Below are positions 28,317-36,687 of a stretch of DNA of 64,000 nucleotides, piece by piece. The stretch is taken from the NCBI GenBank assembly GCA_030645615.1, contig JAUSNB010000021.1, positions 61,285 to 125,284 of the forward strand. Reading direction: 5' to 3'. Under the pieces are notes generated by a model. It made no database searches, was not told the origin of the DNA, and saw only the letters and a list, made by a program, of their open reading frames with translations. Position 1 is the first letter of the stretch. Every line of letters begins with the position of its first letter. The stretch is from Actinomycetota bacterium. Its GTDB lineage: Bacteria; Actinomycetota; Actinomycetes; S36-B12. The position numbers and the translations under genes were made by a program.

Positions 28317-28373
28317 CTCCACGCCGTACTGGCGGGAAGACTGTGGTGGTGCGCGATCGCGCAGCGGCGCGGC

Positions 28374-29354
28374 TCACGCGATCCCTCGCCCGGTTCGCGG
28401 GTCGAGGGCATCCCTGACTGCGTCGCCGAACACGTTGAACGCGTACACGACGATGAACAGGGCGGTGCCGGGGATGAACAAGTAGGTGGGCACCACGGCG
28501 AAGTAGCGCACCGAGTCGGCGAGCATCTTGCCCCACGAGGGGGTGGGCTCCACGATCCCCACGCCAAGGTAGGACAGCACCGCCTCGGCTGCGATCAGGG
28601 TGGGGATGGAGATCGTGACGTAGACGATGATCGGCGCCCAGAGGTTGGGCAGCATCTCCTTGAACAGGATGCGCCGCGTAGGCGCCCCGCTCGCCACTGC
28701 CGCCTCGACGAACTCACGTTCTCGCAGGCTCAGCACCTGTCCCCGGATCAGGCGAGCCAGGTAGGGCCAGCCGAAGAACGCGAACACGATGATGAGGTAG
28801 CCGATGCGGGCGGCCTCGGGGCTCAGCCCTGCGGCCTCGAGCCGCTGGGTGAGCACCGGGCTCAGGGCGATGAGCATGAGGAAGAACGGGAACGCGAGCA
28901 GCAGGTCCGTCGACCGCCCGATGATCGTGTCGAGCCAGCCGCCCTTGTAGCCCGCGATGATGCCGATGGTCGTGCCGACGACGGCGATGATGACGACCGA
29001 CGTGACCGCGATGAACAACGACACCCTGGCCCCGTACATCAGCCGGGCAAGCAGGTCGCGGCCGGTCAGGGGCTCGACGCCCAGGGGGTGCTCCCACGAT
29101 GCACCGCCCCAGTCGCCCAACGGCAGGCTGCCCGCGGGGCTGAGCACGGTGCCGTCGAAGGCGTAGGGGTCGAGGCCCATGAGGCCGACGAGCCACGGCG
29201 TGAGGATGGCGATGCCGAAGATGAAGACGAGGACCCACATGGCGATCATGGCGCCGCGGTCGCGCCGCAGGCGGCGCCAGGCCAGTTGGCGTAGAGACAG
29301 ACCGGTCACGGGAGCGTCGACGAGGGCGACGGTCGGTTCCGTGGCGGTGCTCAA
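28374..29354 (-). CDS. dppC: ABC transporter permease (DppC-like)
   Basis: 326 aa with six membrane segments. The N-terminal cytoplasmic leader [15 protein letters not shown], the loop [22 protein letters not shown] and the EAA-type loop [25 protein letters not shown] are DppC hallmarks. The TTG start at 29354 is chosen because AGGAGG lies 5 nt before it. No better ATG or GTG is available. It is the first gene of the transporter cluster. Confidence 0.88.
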   Translation of the reverse strand: MSTATEPTVALVDAPVTGLSLRQLAWRRLRRDRGAMIAMWVLVFIFGIAILTPWLVGLMGLDPYAFDGTVLSPAGSLPLGDWGGASWEHPLGVEPLTGRDLLARLMYGARVSLFIAVTSVVIIAVVGTTIGIIAGYKGGWLDTIIGRSTDLLLAFPFFLMLIALSPVLTQRLEAAGLSPEAARIGYLIIVFAFFGWPYLARLIRGQVLSLREREFVEAAVASGAPTRRILFKEMLPNLWAPIIVYVTISIPTLIAAEAVLSYLGVGIVEPTPSWGKMLADSVRYFAVVPTYLFIPGTALFIVVYAFNVFGDAVRDALDPRTGRGIA

Positions 29355-29536
29355 CAGCGCCTCCTGGTCGGGCCGGTGGATACCGACATATCGTGGCGTA
29401 CCGCTCGGCAAAAAAGGGCGAGACCGATGCGAACGGAACTGGACTCGCCTCGTCGAGGCTAGCCGCCTGAGATTACGACACCTTTACGCGTCGGTAACTA
29501 CGCGTACCGGCTAAGCCGGACATACGTCACCAAATC

Positions 29537-29547
29537 GTGATGTTCAC
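29537..29547. promoter_or_regulatory. Short palindrome in the typA-dppC gap
   Basis: GTGA-TGT-TCAC sits in the 213-bp space between typA and dppC. This region should hold the typA terminator and the dpp promoter. A second palindrome (CCGGCTAAGCCGG) lies nearby at about 29507-29519. Neither has the 6-nt spacer of a Crp site. Confidence 0.3.
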
Positions 29548-29567
29548 AAGAGAACAATCCGTCCGGT

Positions 29568-31430
29568 TCAGCCCTTCGCCTTACCTCGTCCGGCCCTGAC
29601 CCGGTCGGTGCCGGACAGAATCACCTTCCGGATGCGAACCGACCCCGGCGTGACCTCCACGCACTCATCCTCGCGGCAGAATTCCAGCGCCTGCTCGAGC
29701 GACAGGTGCTTGTGCGGGATCAACGGCACCAGGATGTCTCCCGACGACTGGCGCATGTTGGTCAGCTTCTTCTCCTTCGTCGGGTTGACGTCCATGTCGT
29801 CCGACCGCGAGTTCTCCCCCACCACCATTCCCTCGTACACCTCGGTGCCAGGCCCGACGAACATGGTGCCCCGCTCCTGCAGGTTCGCCAGGGCGAAGCC
29901 GGTGGTGGAGCCCGATCGGTCGGCGACCAGCGACCCGGTAGGGCGGGTGCGGAGCTCGCCGTGCCACGGCTCGTACCTGTCGAAGACGTGGTGCAGCAGG
30001 CCGGTCCCCCGCGTCTCCGTGAGGAACTCGGTCCGGAAGCCGATCAGGCCTCGGGCCGGCACGAGGTACTCCATGCGGACCCAGCCGGTGCCGTGGTTGA
30101 CCATCTGCTCCATCCGGCCCTTGCGCAGGGCCATGAGCTGGGTGACCACCCCGAGGTAGTCCTCGGGGATGTCGACGGACAGTCTCTCCATGGGCTCGTT
30201 CACCTTGCCGTCGATGACCCTCGTGACGACCTGGGGCTTCCCCACGGTCAGCTCGAAGGACTCGCGCCGCATGAGCTCGACGAGGATGGCCAGCTGGAGC
30301 TCCCCTCGGCCCTGGATCTCCCAGGTGTCAGGTCGCTCGGTGGTCAGCATGCGGATCGAGACGTTGCCGATGAGCTCGGCCTCGAGGCGCTGCTTGACCT
30401 GGTTGGCGGTGAGCTTGGTGCCGGTACGGCCGGCCAGCGGTGCGGTGTTGATGCCGATCGTCATCGAGATCGACGGCTCGTCGACGGTGATGACGGGCAG
30501 CGCCACGGGGTTCTCGATGTCTGCGAGGGTCTCCCCGATGGTGATGTCGGGCAGGCCGGCCACCGCGATGATGTCGCCGGGGCCTGCCTCCGTGACCGGG
30601 ACCCGGTCGAGGGCCTCGGTCATGAGCAACTCGACGATCTTGGCCCGCTCGACGGTCCCGTCGGCCTTCATCCAGGCCACCTGCTGGCCCTTGCGGATGG
30701 TGCCGTGGTGAACCCGGCACAGCGCGAGGCGGCCTAGGTAAGGCGAGGCATCCAGGTTGGTCACGTGGGCCTGGAGCGGCATGTCCGGGTCGAACTCCGG
30801 GGCGGGGACCGTCGTGAGGAGGGTGCGGAAGAGGGGCTCGAGGTCGGCCTCCTCCGGCATGCCGCCGTCCTCGGGGCGGGTCAGGGAGGCGCGGCCGGCC
30901 TTGGCGCTCGTGTAGACGATCGGGAACTCGATCTGCTCCTCGGTGGCATCTAGGTCCAGGAACAGCTCGTAGGTCTCGTCGACCACGGCGCCGATGCGGG
31001 CATCGTGACGGTCCACCTTGTTGATCACCAGCACGACCGGGAGCCGCTTCTCCAGCGCCTTGCGCAGCACGAAACGGGTCTGCGGCAGGGGGCCCTCCGA
31101 GGCGTCCACGAGCAGGACGACGCCGTCGACCATCTCCAGCCCGCGCTCCACCTCGCCCCCGAAGTCGGCGTGCCCGGGGGTGTCGATGATGTTGAACGTG
31201 ACCCCGCCGGGCGCCGCCGATGGACCGGAATAGCGGACGGACGTGTTCTTCGCGAGGATCGTGATGCCCTTCTCGCGCTCGAGGTCCATCGAGTCCATGA
31301 CCCGGTCCGCGACATCCTGGTTCGCCCGGAAGGCCCCCGACTGCCACAGCATGGCGTCGACGAGCGTCGTCTTCCCATGGTCGACATGGGCGATGATGGC
31401 GATATTGCGCAGGTCTTCTCGGCGATTCAC
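29568..31430 (-). CDS. typA: Translational GTPase TypA/BipA
   Basis: 620 aa. The G motifs [20 protein letters not shown] and NKVDR are intact, followed by EF-G-like domains II, III and V and the TypA-specific C-terminal domain (about 400-610). It binds ribosomes and supports assembly and stress responses. Start GTG at 31430 lies 6 nt behind TAGTGT. A related order (lipoprotein then typA) exists in mycobacteria. Confidence 0.95.
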   Translation of the reverse strand: MNRREDLRNIAIIAHVDHGKTTLVDAMLWQSGAFRANQDVADRVMDSMDLEREKGITILAKNTSVRYSGPSAAPGGVTFNIIDTPGHADFGGEVERGLEMVDGVVLLVDASEGPLPQTRFVLRKALEKRLPVVLVINKVDRHDARIGAVVDETYELFLDLDATEEQIEFPIVYTSAKAGRASLTRPEDGGMPEEADLEPLFRTLLTTVPAPEFDPDMPLQAHVTNLDASPYLGRLALCRVHHGTIRKGQQVAWMKADGTVERAKIVELLMTEALDRVPVTEAGPGDIIAVAGLPDITIGETLADIENPVALPVITVDEPSISMTIGINTAPLAGRTGTKLTANQVKQRLEAELIGNVSIRMLTTERPDTWEIQGRGELQLAILVELMRRESFELTVGKPQVVTRVIDGKVNEPMERLSVDIPEDYLGVVTQLMALRKGRMEQMVNHGTGWVRMEYLVPARGLIGFRTEFLTETRGTGLLHHVFDRYEPWHGELRTRPTGSLVADRSGSTTGFALANLQERGTMFVGPGTEVYEGMVVGENSRSDDMDVNPTKEKKLTNMRQSSGDILVPLIPHKHLSLEQALEFCREDECVEVTPGSVRIRKVILSGTDRVRAGRGKAKG

Positions 31431-31436
31431 CCCACG

Positions 31437-31442
31437 ACACTA
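31437..31442 (-). promoter_or_regulatory. -10 element TAGTGT for typA
   Basis: The minus-strand hexamer ends 6 nt before the GTG start. A leaderless mRNA is predicted. Confidence 0.6.
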
Positions 31443-31501
31443 CGAGGTGGCGGCGATCCCGCGAAATCGCCAGCGGCGCACCGGCGGACCAGGAGGCCCA
31501 G

Positions 31502-32131
31502 ATGACGTTCTACTCGGACATCCCCGCGCGGCGGGCCCGCCAGCTTGCCGGCGACCTGTGGCTGGTGGGCTGGACAGTCGCCTGGATCTGGATCGCGGTC
31601 AAGCTCCACGGCCTGATCATGAGCCTGGCCGCTCCGGGACAGGCGATCTCGGACGGGGCCACCAGCCTGGCCGGGAGCATCACCTCGGCAGGGGATGCCC
31701 TTGAGGGGATCCCGCTCGTCGGCGAGGGCCTGTCGGCTCCGTTCGACGGGATGAGTGCCGCCGCCGGGGCCATCGCCGCGGCGGGGCAGGCCGAGGCGGA
31801 CGCGGTCGCGAGCCTGGCGATGTTCACGTCCGTGTCGCTGGCCGTCCTCGCCTTCGCGTCATTTGCCGCCTTCTGGATCCCGATCCGGGTGGCGTTCGTC
31901 CGCAAGGCCAGCGCGGCCCAGCAGTTCGTCGACGCGAACGAGGACCTCGACCTGTTCGCCCTGAGGGCGCTGGCTCGCCAGCCGCTGCACGTGCTCGCGC
32001 GCATCGACGACGACCCCGCCGGCGCCTGGCGCCGGGGCGACCGCCGGATCATCGATGCCCTCGCCGAGCTCGAGCTCCGCGAAGAAGGCCTGCGATTGCC
32101 GGCGCGCCCAGCCATCGAAGGCCCCCGCTAG
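31502..32131 (+). CDS. Conserved two-helix membrane protein
   Basis: 209 aa. Two membrane segments (about 20-45 and 105-130) flank an alanine/glycine-rich external stretch of about 60 residues. The last 75 residues are cytoplasmic and charged, with [35 protein letters not shown] lies 6 nt before the ATG. Similar proteins occur in other actinobacteria, but no function is known to me. Confidence 0.7.
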   Translation: MTFYSDIPARRARQLAGDLWLVGWTVAWIWIAVKLHGLIMSLAAPGQAISDGATSLAGSITSAGDALEGIPLVGEGLSAPFDGMSAAAGAIAAAGQAEADAVASLAMFTSVSLAVLAFASFAAFWIPIRVAFVRKASAAQQFVDANEDLDLFALRALARQPLHVLARIDDDPAGAWRRGDRRIIDALAELELREEGLRLPARPAIEGPR

Positions 32132-32151
32132 CACCCCCAAGACCCCCCGAC

Positions 32152-32222
32152 CCCTCCGCGAGTGGGCACTTGTCGCTGGACAAATCGCCCGGACGCAACA
32201 ACGAGTGCCCACTCGCGGAGGG
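32152..32222. repeat. Long palindromic element, possible terminator or mobile repeat
   Basis: A 19-bp perfect inverted repeat (32152-32170 with 32204-32222) encloses a 33-nt loop. The loop has its own small hairpin (TTGTC-GCTG-GACAA). It lies between convergent genes and may act as a terminator. The long structured loop is more like a REP/MITE-type repeat. Confidence 0.6.
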
Positions 32223-32234
32223 AGGGGTGGGCGT

Positions 32235-32867
32235 TCAGCGCTTGATCTCCACGCTTCCGAAGATGGCGGCCCCCTTGATGACGAGCACCGGGGCGCCTGG
32301 TGGCCCCGGATCGACGGGCACGTCGACCGACCCCAGGACAGCCACCACCTCGTTGCGCAGCGCAAGGCCTGGCGGCAGCGTGATCTTCAGGCTGCCGAAC
32401 AACGCCACCGCGGTGACGACAGTCTCGCGGCTGGTGACGAGCGCCTGGGTGAAGTCCAGCGTGCCCTCGCCGAACACGGCTGTCGCGGCCATCTCGGCAG
32501 GCACGGTCCAGGCCCCGCGCCGGGTGAATTGCCCAAAGACGGCCACGGCATTCGGCTCTGCCTGACCGGCGGGCCCCTCCTGAATGGGGACGCCCCGGAT
32601 GGTGGCGTCGTGGGCCGGGGCGGCCCGACGGATATCCGGCAGGGCGAGGATGCCCGGCGGCACCGGCAACTCCCGCAGGACCGGCACGAGGTCGGCGTAC
32701 GTGGTAGCCCCGTACGCCTCGGATAGCCGCTCGTCCAGCTCGACCGGAGTCAGCCGGCCCTCGGCATACGCATCGCGCAGGACTCCCGCCACCTTCTCCC
32801 GGTCGGCATCCGACGCCCGCAGCGCCATCGCCCTGGCGACCGGGTCCATCGGCTCCTCGACCGTCAT
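32235..32867 (-). CDS. DUF1707 / LiaF-C-like domain protein
   Basis: 210 aa. The N-terminal DUF1707 motif (LRASDADREKVAGVLRDAYAEGRLTPVELDERL) covers about residues 16-65. The C-terminal half (about 105-205) resembles the beta-rich LiaF/DUF2154 domain (AVFGQFTRRGAW, VALFGSLKITLPPG). There is no membrane helix. It may be linked to envelope stress, inferred from the domain only. Start ATG is 6 nt behind TAACCT. Confidence 0.8.
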   Translation of the reverse strand: MTVEEPMDPVARAMALRASDADREKVAGVLRDAYAEGRLTPVELDERLSEAYGATTYADLVPVLRELPVPPGILALPDIRRAAPAHDATIRGVPIQEGPAGQAEPNAVAVFGQFTRRGAWTVPAEMAATAVFGEGTLDFTQALVTSRETVVTAVALFGSLKITLPPGLALRNEVVAVLGSVDVPVDPGPPGAPVLVIKGAAIFGSVEIKR

Positions 32868-32873
32868 GGGCGC

Positions 32874-32879
32874 AGGTTA
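32874..32879 (-). promoter_or_regulatory. -10 element TAACCT for DUF1707 gene
   Basis: The minus-strand hexamer ends 6 nt before the ATG at 32867. Confidence 0.6.
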
Positions 32880-32951
32880 CTGGCAGATGCGCATCGCGCT
32901 GGCGTCACGCCGAAGGTTCCGCCCGCCGGCGCATGAGAGGAGGATCGTCGC

Positions 32952-33242
32952 GTGGATGCTCGGACGCCAGTCGAGTTCTTCGGCAGCAACGTTGTTGGCG
33001 TCGACGCGTTCACGCGGGTGCGCACAGCGCTGATGGCTTCGCACCCCGATGTGACCGTCCGCGTGTCAAGGAGCCAGGTCGCCTTCCGCCGACGCCGAGG
33101 CTTCGCCTTCCTCTGGTCGCCGGGGCAGTACCTGCACGGACCGGCGGCACCCGTCGTCCACCTCGAGATGGCCAGCGCCGACGACATCGATGACGAGGTA
33201 ACCACGTGGCTAAAGCTTGCAGCTGACGAGGCCGGCCACTAG
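32952..33242 (+). CDS. DUF5655-like small protein
   Basis: 96 aa. FFGSNVVGVDAFTRVRTALM, VSRSQVAFRRRRGFAFLWSPGQYL and a final WLKLAADEAG follow the DUF5655 pattern (named from memory). GAGGAGGATC lies 8 nt before the GTG. A DUF4287 gene is convergent just downstream. In other bacteria these two domains are often fused, so both halves here may act together. Biochemical role unknown. Confidence 0.6.
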   Translation: MDARTPVEFFGSNVVGVDAFTRVRTALMASHPDVTVRVSRSQVAFRRRRGFAFLWSPGQYLHGPAAPVVHLEMASADDIDDEVTTWLKLAADEAGH

Positions 33243-33269
33243 CCGCGAGTCCGGCCCAGGCGTGATCGG

Positions 33270-33479
33270 CTACAGGCCGCGCTCGGTGCGGTACACGGCA
33301 ACGATCGCGTTCGCGTGGCCGTGACCCATCCCGTACTGGTCCTTGAGGAAGGACACCTGCTCCATGTGCTTGCCATCACGAACGGAATCGAGCTGCGTCA
33401 TCCAGTAGTCGATCGGCTGGCCATACTTCTTCTCGATTGACGGGAAGTAGGACTTCGGGCCCATCACCTTCTCTGCCAT
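33270..33479 (-). CDS. DUF4287 small protein
   Basis: 69 aa, the complete DUF4287 domain: SYFPSIEKKYGQPIDYWM, HMEQVSFLKDQYGMGHGHANAIVAVYR. Function unknown. Its start is only 9 bp beyond the relic ychF stop at 33489-33491. Before the element inserted, ychF and this gene were therefore adjacent and probably co-transcribed. Confidence 0.85.
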   Translation of the reverse strand: MAEKVMGPKSYFPSIEKKYGQPIDYWMTQLDSVRDGKHMEQVSFLKDQYGMGHGHANAIVAVYRTERGL

Positions 33480-33489
33480 GCGCACCCCT

Positions 33490-33506
33490 AGACGTTGAAT
33501 CGGAAC
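33490..33506. repeat. attL core
   Basis: AGACGTTGAATCGGAAC differs from the right core by one base. On the minus strand it preserves the end of a YchF reading frame (F-R-F-N-V-stop, the stop being TAG at 33489-33491). Confidence 0.8.
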
Positions 33507-33570
33507 GTCCCATGAGGACCGGCTGCCCTCGTGCCACCCGCAAGCGTAGGCACTCTGCCTCACGATCCGG

Positions 33571-33595
33571 CGATGGGTGGCGATGGGTGGCGATG
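33571..33595 (+). repeat. 10-bp tandem repeat near attL
   Basis: CGATGGGTGG occurs twice in tandem (33571-33590), followed by a partial copy. It lies between the att core and the putative integrase arm sites. Confidence 0.6.
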
Positions 33596-33611
33596 GTCGC
33601 GGACGGTTGTG

Positions 33612-33631
33612 CTGCGGACTTTCTGCGGACT
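33612..33631 (+). repeat. Putative integrase arm-type sites (left)
   Basis: Two copies of CTGCGGACT lie 11 bp apart. The same pair with the same spacing and orientation occurs at the right end of the element. Confidence 0.6.
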
Positions 33632-33649
33632 GGATCGGCCCACAAGACT

Positions 33650-33701
33650 CTCTGCTCTCCATGAGCAGAGTGCCCCGCCCGAGCTGTAACTCGGACGGGG
33701 C
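33650..33701 (+). promoter_or_regulatory. Two consecutive hairpins before the left gene cluster
   Basis: CTCTGCTC with its complement (33650-33670, 5-nt loop) is followed by an 11-bp stem with one mismatch (33672-33701, 6-nt loop). They lie 35-86 bp before the ATG at 33736. They could terminate readthrough from the host or control translation. Confidence 0.5.
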
Positions 33702-33735
33702 TGGCACTACCCCTTCGGAGAGAGGAAGTACCGCA

Positions 33736-33993
33736 ATGAGTATGACCAACCAGGCTGCCACTGGCGGCCAGGACACCCCTGGGCGCGCGGGGATCCATCG
33801 GTTCCATGAGCTGCTGATCGCCGGCGTCGTCGACGTCGAGGCGCTGCGCTTCGAGTGGATCGACGACAAGCAACTGTTCATCCATGGAGTCCAGTTCACC
33901 CCCGCCGGCACCGAGGAGCTGCAGACCGCGTTCGTCGACCTGATGACCGCGTACCGCGACGATGCCCTGGCCGCACGCGGACCGAGCTCGTGA
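33736..33993 (+). CDS. Element protein of unknown function (85 aa)
   Basis: 85 aa. The core is GIHRFHELLIAGVVDVEALRFEWIDDKQLFIHGV, then PAGTEELQTAFVDLMTAYRDDALAAR. It is acidic and predicted soluble, with no signal or membrane helix. GAGAGAGGAAG lies before the ATG. Its TGA overlaps the start of the next gene by one base. I do not recognise the family. Confidence 0.6.
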   Translation: MSMTNQAATGGQDTPGRAGIHRFHELLIAGVVDVEALRFEWIDDKQLFIHGVQFTPAGTEELQTAFVDLMTAYRDDALAARGPSS

Positions 33994-34205
33994 TGGGCGC
34001 GAGGATGACGCCGGCCGAGTTCGTCGAGGAGTTCGAATGGACCCGGTGCCGGCATGGCGGGATCGTGACGGTCGCGGCGCCGATCTTCGGGCTCAGGCCT
34101 GACGCACTCGCACGGCGCCTGTACCGGGCACGGCAGGGCGGATTCGCAGTGGAGTTCCACGATGACTTGAAGGGCTGGCACCGGCAGTCCGCGCTCGTGG
34201 GGTAG
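33993..34205 (+). CDS. Small helix-turn-helix-like element protein
   Basis: 70 aa. MTPAEFVEEFEWTR...GIVTVAAPIFGLRPDALARRLYRARQGG looks like a short helix-turn-helix found in actinobacterial mobile elements, with LRPDALARRLYRA as the likely recognition helix. It is coupled to the preceding gene by a TGATG overlap. A DNA-binding regulator is inferred. Confidence 0.55.
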   Translation: MGARMTPAEFVEEFEWTRCRHGGIVTVAAPIFGLRPDALARRLYRARQGGFAVEFHDDLKGWHRQSALVG

Positions 34206-34214
34206 CCGTGAGCG

Positions 34215-34255
34215 CCTGGCCCCTGAGGTGTCCTCGCGGCGTCTCAGGGGCCAGG
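34215..34255. terminator. Terminator-like hairpin
   Basis: A 13-bp perfect stem (CCTGGCCCCTGAG and its complement) with a 15-nt loop follows the 33736-34205 gene pair. Confidence 0.65.
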
Positions 34256-34262
34256 ACGACGC

Positions 34263-34298
34263 GCGTTACGGACTCCCCGGGCGGTTACGCGTTACGGA
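34263..34298 (+). repeat. Repeated GTTACG motif upstream of the 273-aa gene
   Basis: GCGTTACGGA occurs at 34263-34272 and 34289-34298, with a further GTTACG between them at 34284-34289. It lies about 100 bp before the GTG at 34395 and may be a protein-binding site. Confidence 0.4.
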
Positions 34299-34394
34299 GA
34301 GAGAAACGCGATCGAGCCCCTGAACTGTCGCCCCCTGAGGGGTGCCAGGGGATCCTCCCCCCACCGTGAATGCTTCGAAGGGCAGGATTGCGCC

Positions 34395-35216
34395 GTGAAC
34401 CCTTCCGAGCCGTGGGATACGAAGATGGCGCGTGCCGAGGAGCACATCGCTGAACTCGAGGCAGCCGTACAGCAGTACATGGACGATGCGCAGCCCAAGC
34501 TGGCCTGGACGATCGACGAGCCGGACGGCTGCTACGCGGCTCGCCTGACGGTGCCCTTCGACCCGCCAGCGCGACTCGGCGCCATCGTCGGAGACGTCGT
34601 GCATTCCCTGAGATCCGCACTTGAAGCGCGTATGTTCCGAATCCTCTCCGAACGTGCCACTACCACCTCCCTGCCAAAGCCACCGAAGCCGAGACGCTAC
34701 GCATATCCCGTCGAGGAGAGTCGCGCAGAGCTCGAGGCTGGCGATTGGCACCAAGGCTTGGGTGACAAGGGCCTATTCGACGTGCTCGAGGTGTCGCAGC
34801 CGTTTGCCTACCTCGACGATGGCAGCGAGCCGGTATCCGACAGCTACCGCAAGGAATCGATCGCAATGCACCCATTGACTGTGCTGCACAAGTCATGGAA
34901 CTTTGATAAACACAACGCGATCCACGTCGCGCTGTGCGCGGTGCATAGCGCGTGGCTTGAGAAGCCCGAGGGGGTGGAGATCGACTACCTTCTCGGCGAT
35001 CCGCCGCCGTGGTCGGACGGGGGCGTGTTCATGCGCGCCCGTGTCACTGCAGGCGACCCGAAGGATGTCCTCACGTCTGGCGGGAAGGTGGTCGTTGCGC
35101 TCGCGGAGGAGCTGGGTGACCCGTCGGCGGGGTACCGCCCGACTGAGGTAGTCGGACGCATGCGAATCCTGCAGGCGCACGTCTACGAAGCGTTGGCGCG
35201 GCTGCGGGGCTTCTGA
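34395..35216 (+). CDS. Element protein with HSLRSALE/DKHN motifs, unknown function
   Basis: 273 aa. The motif GDVVHSLRSALEARMFRIL near residue 70 and SWNFDKHNAIHVAL near 165-185 resemble a family of hypotheticals with (H)NLRSALDHL and DKHR motifs seen in mobile and accessory loci. Known members have no assigned activity to my knowledge. Base composition dips in the 34.8-34.95 kb part, unlike neighbours, fitting recent transfer. It is soluble. It is the only mid-sized gene on the left plus strand, so a cargo (accessory or defence-like) role is possible. Confidence 0.6.
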   Translation: MNPSEPWDTKMARAEEHIAELEAAVQQYMDDAQPKLAWTIDEPDGCYAARLTVPFDPPARLGAIVGDVVHSLRSALEARMFRILSERATTTSLPKPPKPRRYAYPVEESRAELEAGDWHQGLGDKGLFDVLEVSQPFAYLDDGSEPVSDSYRKESIAMHPLTVLHKSWNFDKHNAIHVALCAVHSAWLEKPEGVEIDYLLGDPPPWSDGGVFMRARVTAGDPKDVLTSGGKVVVALAEELGDPSAGYRPTEVVGRMRILQAHVYEALARLRGF

Positions 35217-35227
35217 TCGGGCTGCTG

Positions 35228-35434
35228 TCATCGAAGGTCTGCCATCGTTTCCGCCAGGGCGCGCTTGTGGTCCTGCCAGGCGAGTTCATTGGCCTCGCGC
35301 GGGTGGTTGTCGAGCCATCGTGCGAGCACATGGGCGACGCAGGCCAGGGGGCCATCCGGCTTAGCGCCAAGCGCGACGAGTTCGGTGGCCACCTGGGCGT
35401 CGTGGGCTCCGCGCTCGAGGTCGCGCGCGGTCAC
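35228..35434 (-). CDS. Small element protein (68 aa), unknown
   Basis: 68 aa, predicted helical: VATELVALGAKPDGPLACVAHVLARWLDNHPREANELAWQDHKRALAE. The GTG start overlaps the stop of the upstream zinc-finger gene (GTGA), so it is the last gene of the long minus-strand operon. Not recognised. Confidence 0.55.
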   Translation of the reverse strand: MTARDLERGAHDAQVATELVALGAKPDGPLACVAHVLARWLDNHPREANELAWQDHKRALAETMADLR

Positions 35435-35895
35435 GGGCCGGCGCCGGTGAATGGAAGGACGAGAGCCTCGCCATTCTCCCTTCCTTCGCGTTCGTGGTGG
35501 CGCCTCCGGGCGCGGCTGAGCGGATCCTCGCCCGGGTCCCTCCGGTCGGCCAGGCCCATGCGGCCTCGCAGGGCCTCCAGCTGCCGCGAGAGGGCCGCGA
35601 TCCCGGATCCGGAGTCTGTCAGTCCGTAGTCGATCCGGCGGGCCAGGGCGAGCGCCTGCTGCCCCGCGGTGCTGGCCGTCAGGTCGTGCTTGTCAAGCTC
35701 GGCGAGCAGTGCGGCCGAGACGCCGGCAGGGGGCGGGCTCGGTGGGGCCGGGGGATCGATTGGCAGGGCGGTTGCCGCGGCGGCGGCCGTGTTCCGTCGC
35801 TTGCGATGGGCGCGTGCCCGGCATGCCGCTCCGCAGTAGCTCGCGCGGTTCGTGGCGGTCGGCATCGGGGTCCCGCACTCCTGGCAATCACTCAT
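35431..35895 (-). CDS. Zinc-finger element protein
   Basis: 154 aa. The N-terminal CQECGTPMPTATNRASYCGAACRARAHRKRR is a four-cysteine zinc knuckle common in proteins of actinobacterial mobile elements. It is followed by a Pro/Ala linker and a helical region (LLAELDKHDL...LARRIDYGLTDSGSGIAALSRQLEALRG). A DNA-binding role is inferred. A GAGGGA lies before the ATG. Confidence 0.65.
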   Translation of the reverse strand: MSDCQECGTPMPTATNRASYCGAACRARAHRKRRNTAAAAATALPIDPPAPPSPPPAGVSAALLAELDKHDLTASTAGQQALALARRIDYGLTDSGSGIAALSRQLEALRGRMGLADRRDPGEDPLSRARRRHHEREGRENGEALVLPFTGAGP

Positions 35896-35972
35896 CGGGG
35901 TCCCTCACGTTGCGTTCGCGAACGTTCGCAGGGCACTCGGGAGGGAGATGCAGGATTGAGCCCCCGGACAAG

Positions 35973-35989
35973 CCACCCCGGAGGGGTGG
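35973..35989. terminator. Short G:C hairpin in the 128-bp gap
   Basis: A 7-bp stem CCACCCC-GGA-GGGGTGG lies between the 128-aa and 154-aa genes. It could be a weak attenuator. Confidence 0.35.
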
Positions 35990-36023
35990 GAGGGGTTCCC
36001 GCCCCCCATGTACGGGCGCGCAT

Positions 36024-36410
36024 CTACCCGAGCTCCTCGGGGTGGGCGAGCAGCCACGCGACCCGAGCGGGCGTGAGGGACAGGTGCTTCGCGGCCGTCT
36101 CCCATACGAGGTCATCGCGTCCGGTCCATTGCTGGCCGCAGCGGCAGTCCATGGTGATCTCGTCACTGAAGCCCAGCCGACGGGCGCGGATGATGCCGTG
36201 CGCCCGCTGGGGCCGTTCGACTGGAGGCTGGTAGCCCGGGCGCTGTTCCCGCTCGTGGCGGGCGGCGGCCGTCTTGGCGTAGCTCAGGGTCACGGCGTCG
36301 GTCGAAGTCCAAGGGCATACCGAGCATGAGGCGACGTACAGGAAGCCAGTGAAGCGACCACCGGGGAACTGTCCGATGCGCCGTGCGCTTGCGCGGTGCT
36401 GGACGTCCAT
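36024..36410 (-). CDS. Element protein with possible zinc ribbon
   Basis: 128 aa. CSVC (residues about 32-35) and CRCG (about 90-93) could bind zinc. The C-terminal part (DLVWETAAKHLSLTPARVAWLLAHPEELG) is helical and similar to short HTH proteins. AGGAG lies 7 nt before the ATG at 36410. Function unknown. Confidence 0.6.
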   Translation of the reverse strand: MDVQHRASARRIGQFPGGRFTGFLYVASCSVCPWTSTDAVTLSYAKTAAARHEREQRPGYQPPVERPQRAHGIIRARRLGFSDEITMDCRCGQQWTGRDDLVWETAAKHLSLTPARVAWLLAHPEELG

Positions 36411-36492
36411 GGGCGTACTCCTGTCTGTCGTGGTGGGGCTGCCGCGCCGGCTTCCAACCAGGGCTCCACCAGCCCAGCGCGGCAGCCCCGGC

Positions 36493-36687
36493 TTATGCCG
36501 GCTCGTCGAGGTCGACGGGCCCGATGTAGTTCCCGAAGGCGTCCTCCGTGTAGGGCTTCTGGCCGCCGACGATCCCGCCTTGGGAGTTGACGACGGGCCG
36601 GTGTGCTTGCTTCGAGCGGATGTTGTCGAGGATCCGGGCCTCGCGACTGCGCCGGTCACCGATGTTGGGGATGGCTGATTCAGGCAT
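36493..36687 (-). CDS. Small element protein (64 aa), unknown
   Basis: 64 aa: AIPNIGDRRSREARILDNIRSKQAHRP, then VNSQGGIVGGQKPYTEDAFGNYIGPVDLDEPA. The ATG overlaps the preceding gene by 8 bp, so it is read in the same operon. Not recognised. Confidence 0.55.
   Translation of the reverse strand: MPESAIPNIGDRRSREARILDNIRSKQAHRPVVNSQGGIVGGQKPYTEDAFGNYIGPVDLDEPA

Noticed and set aside
29542..29555. LexA/SOS box upstream of dppC (GTTC-N6-GAAC)
   Set aside because: The half-sites are in the wrong order and spacing for the Gram-positive SOS consensus.
33490..33506. tRNA gene as the attachment site
   Set aside because: Neither core lies in a cloverleaf-like sequence; the duplicated sequence is the coding end of ychF.
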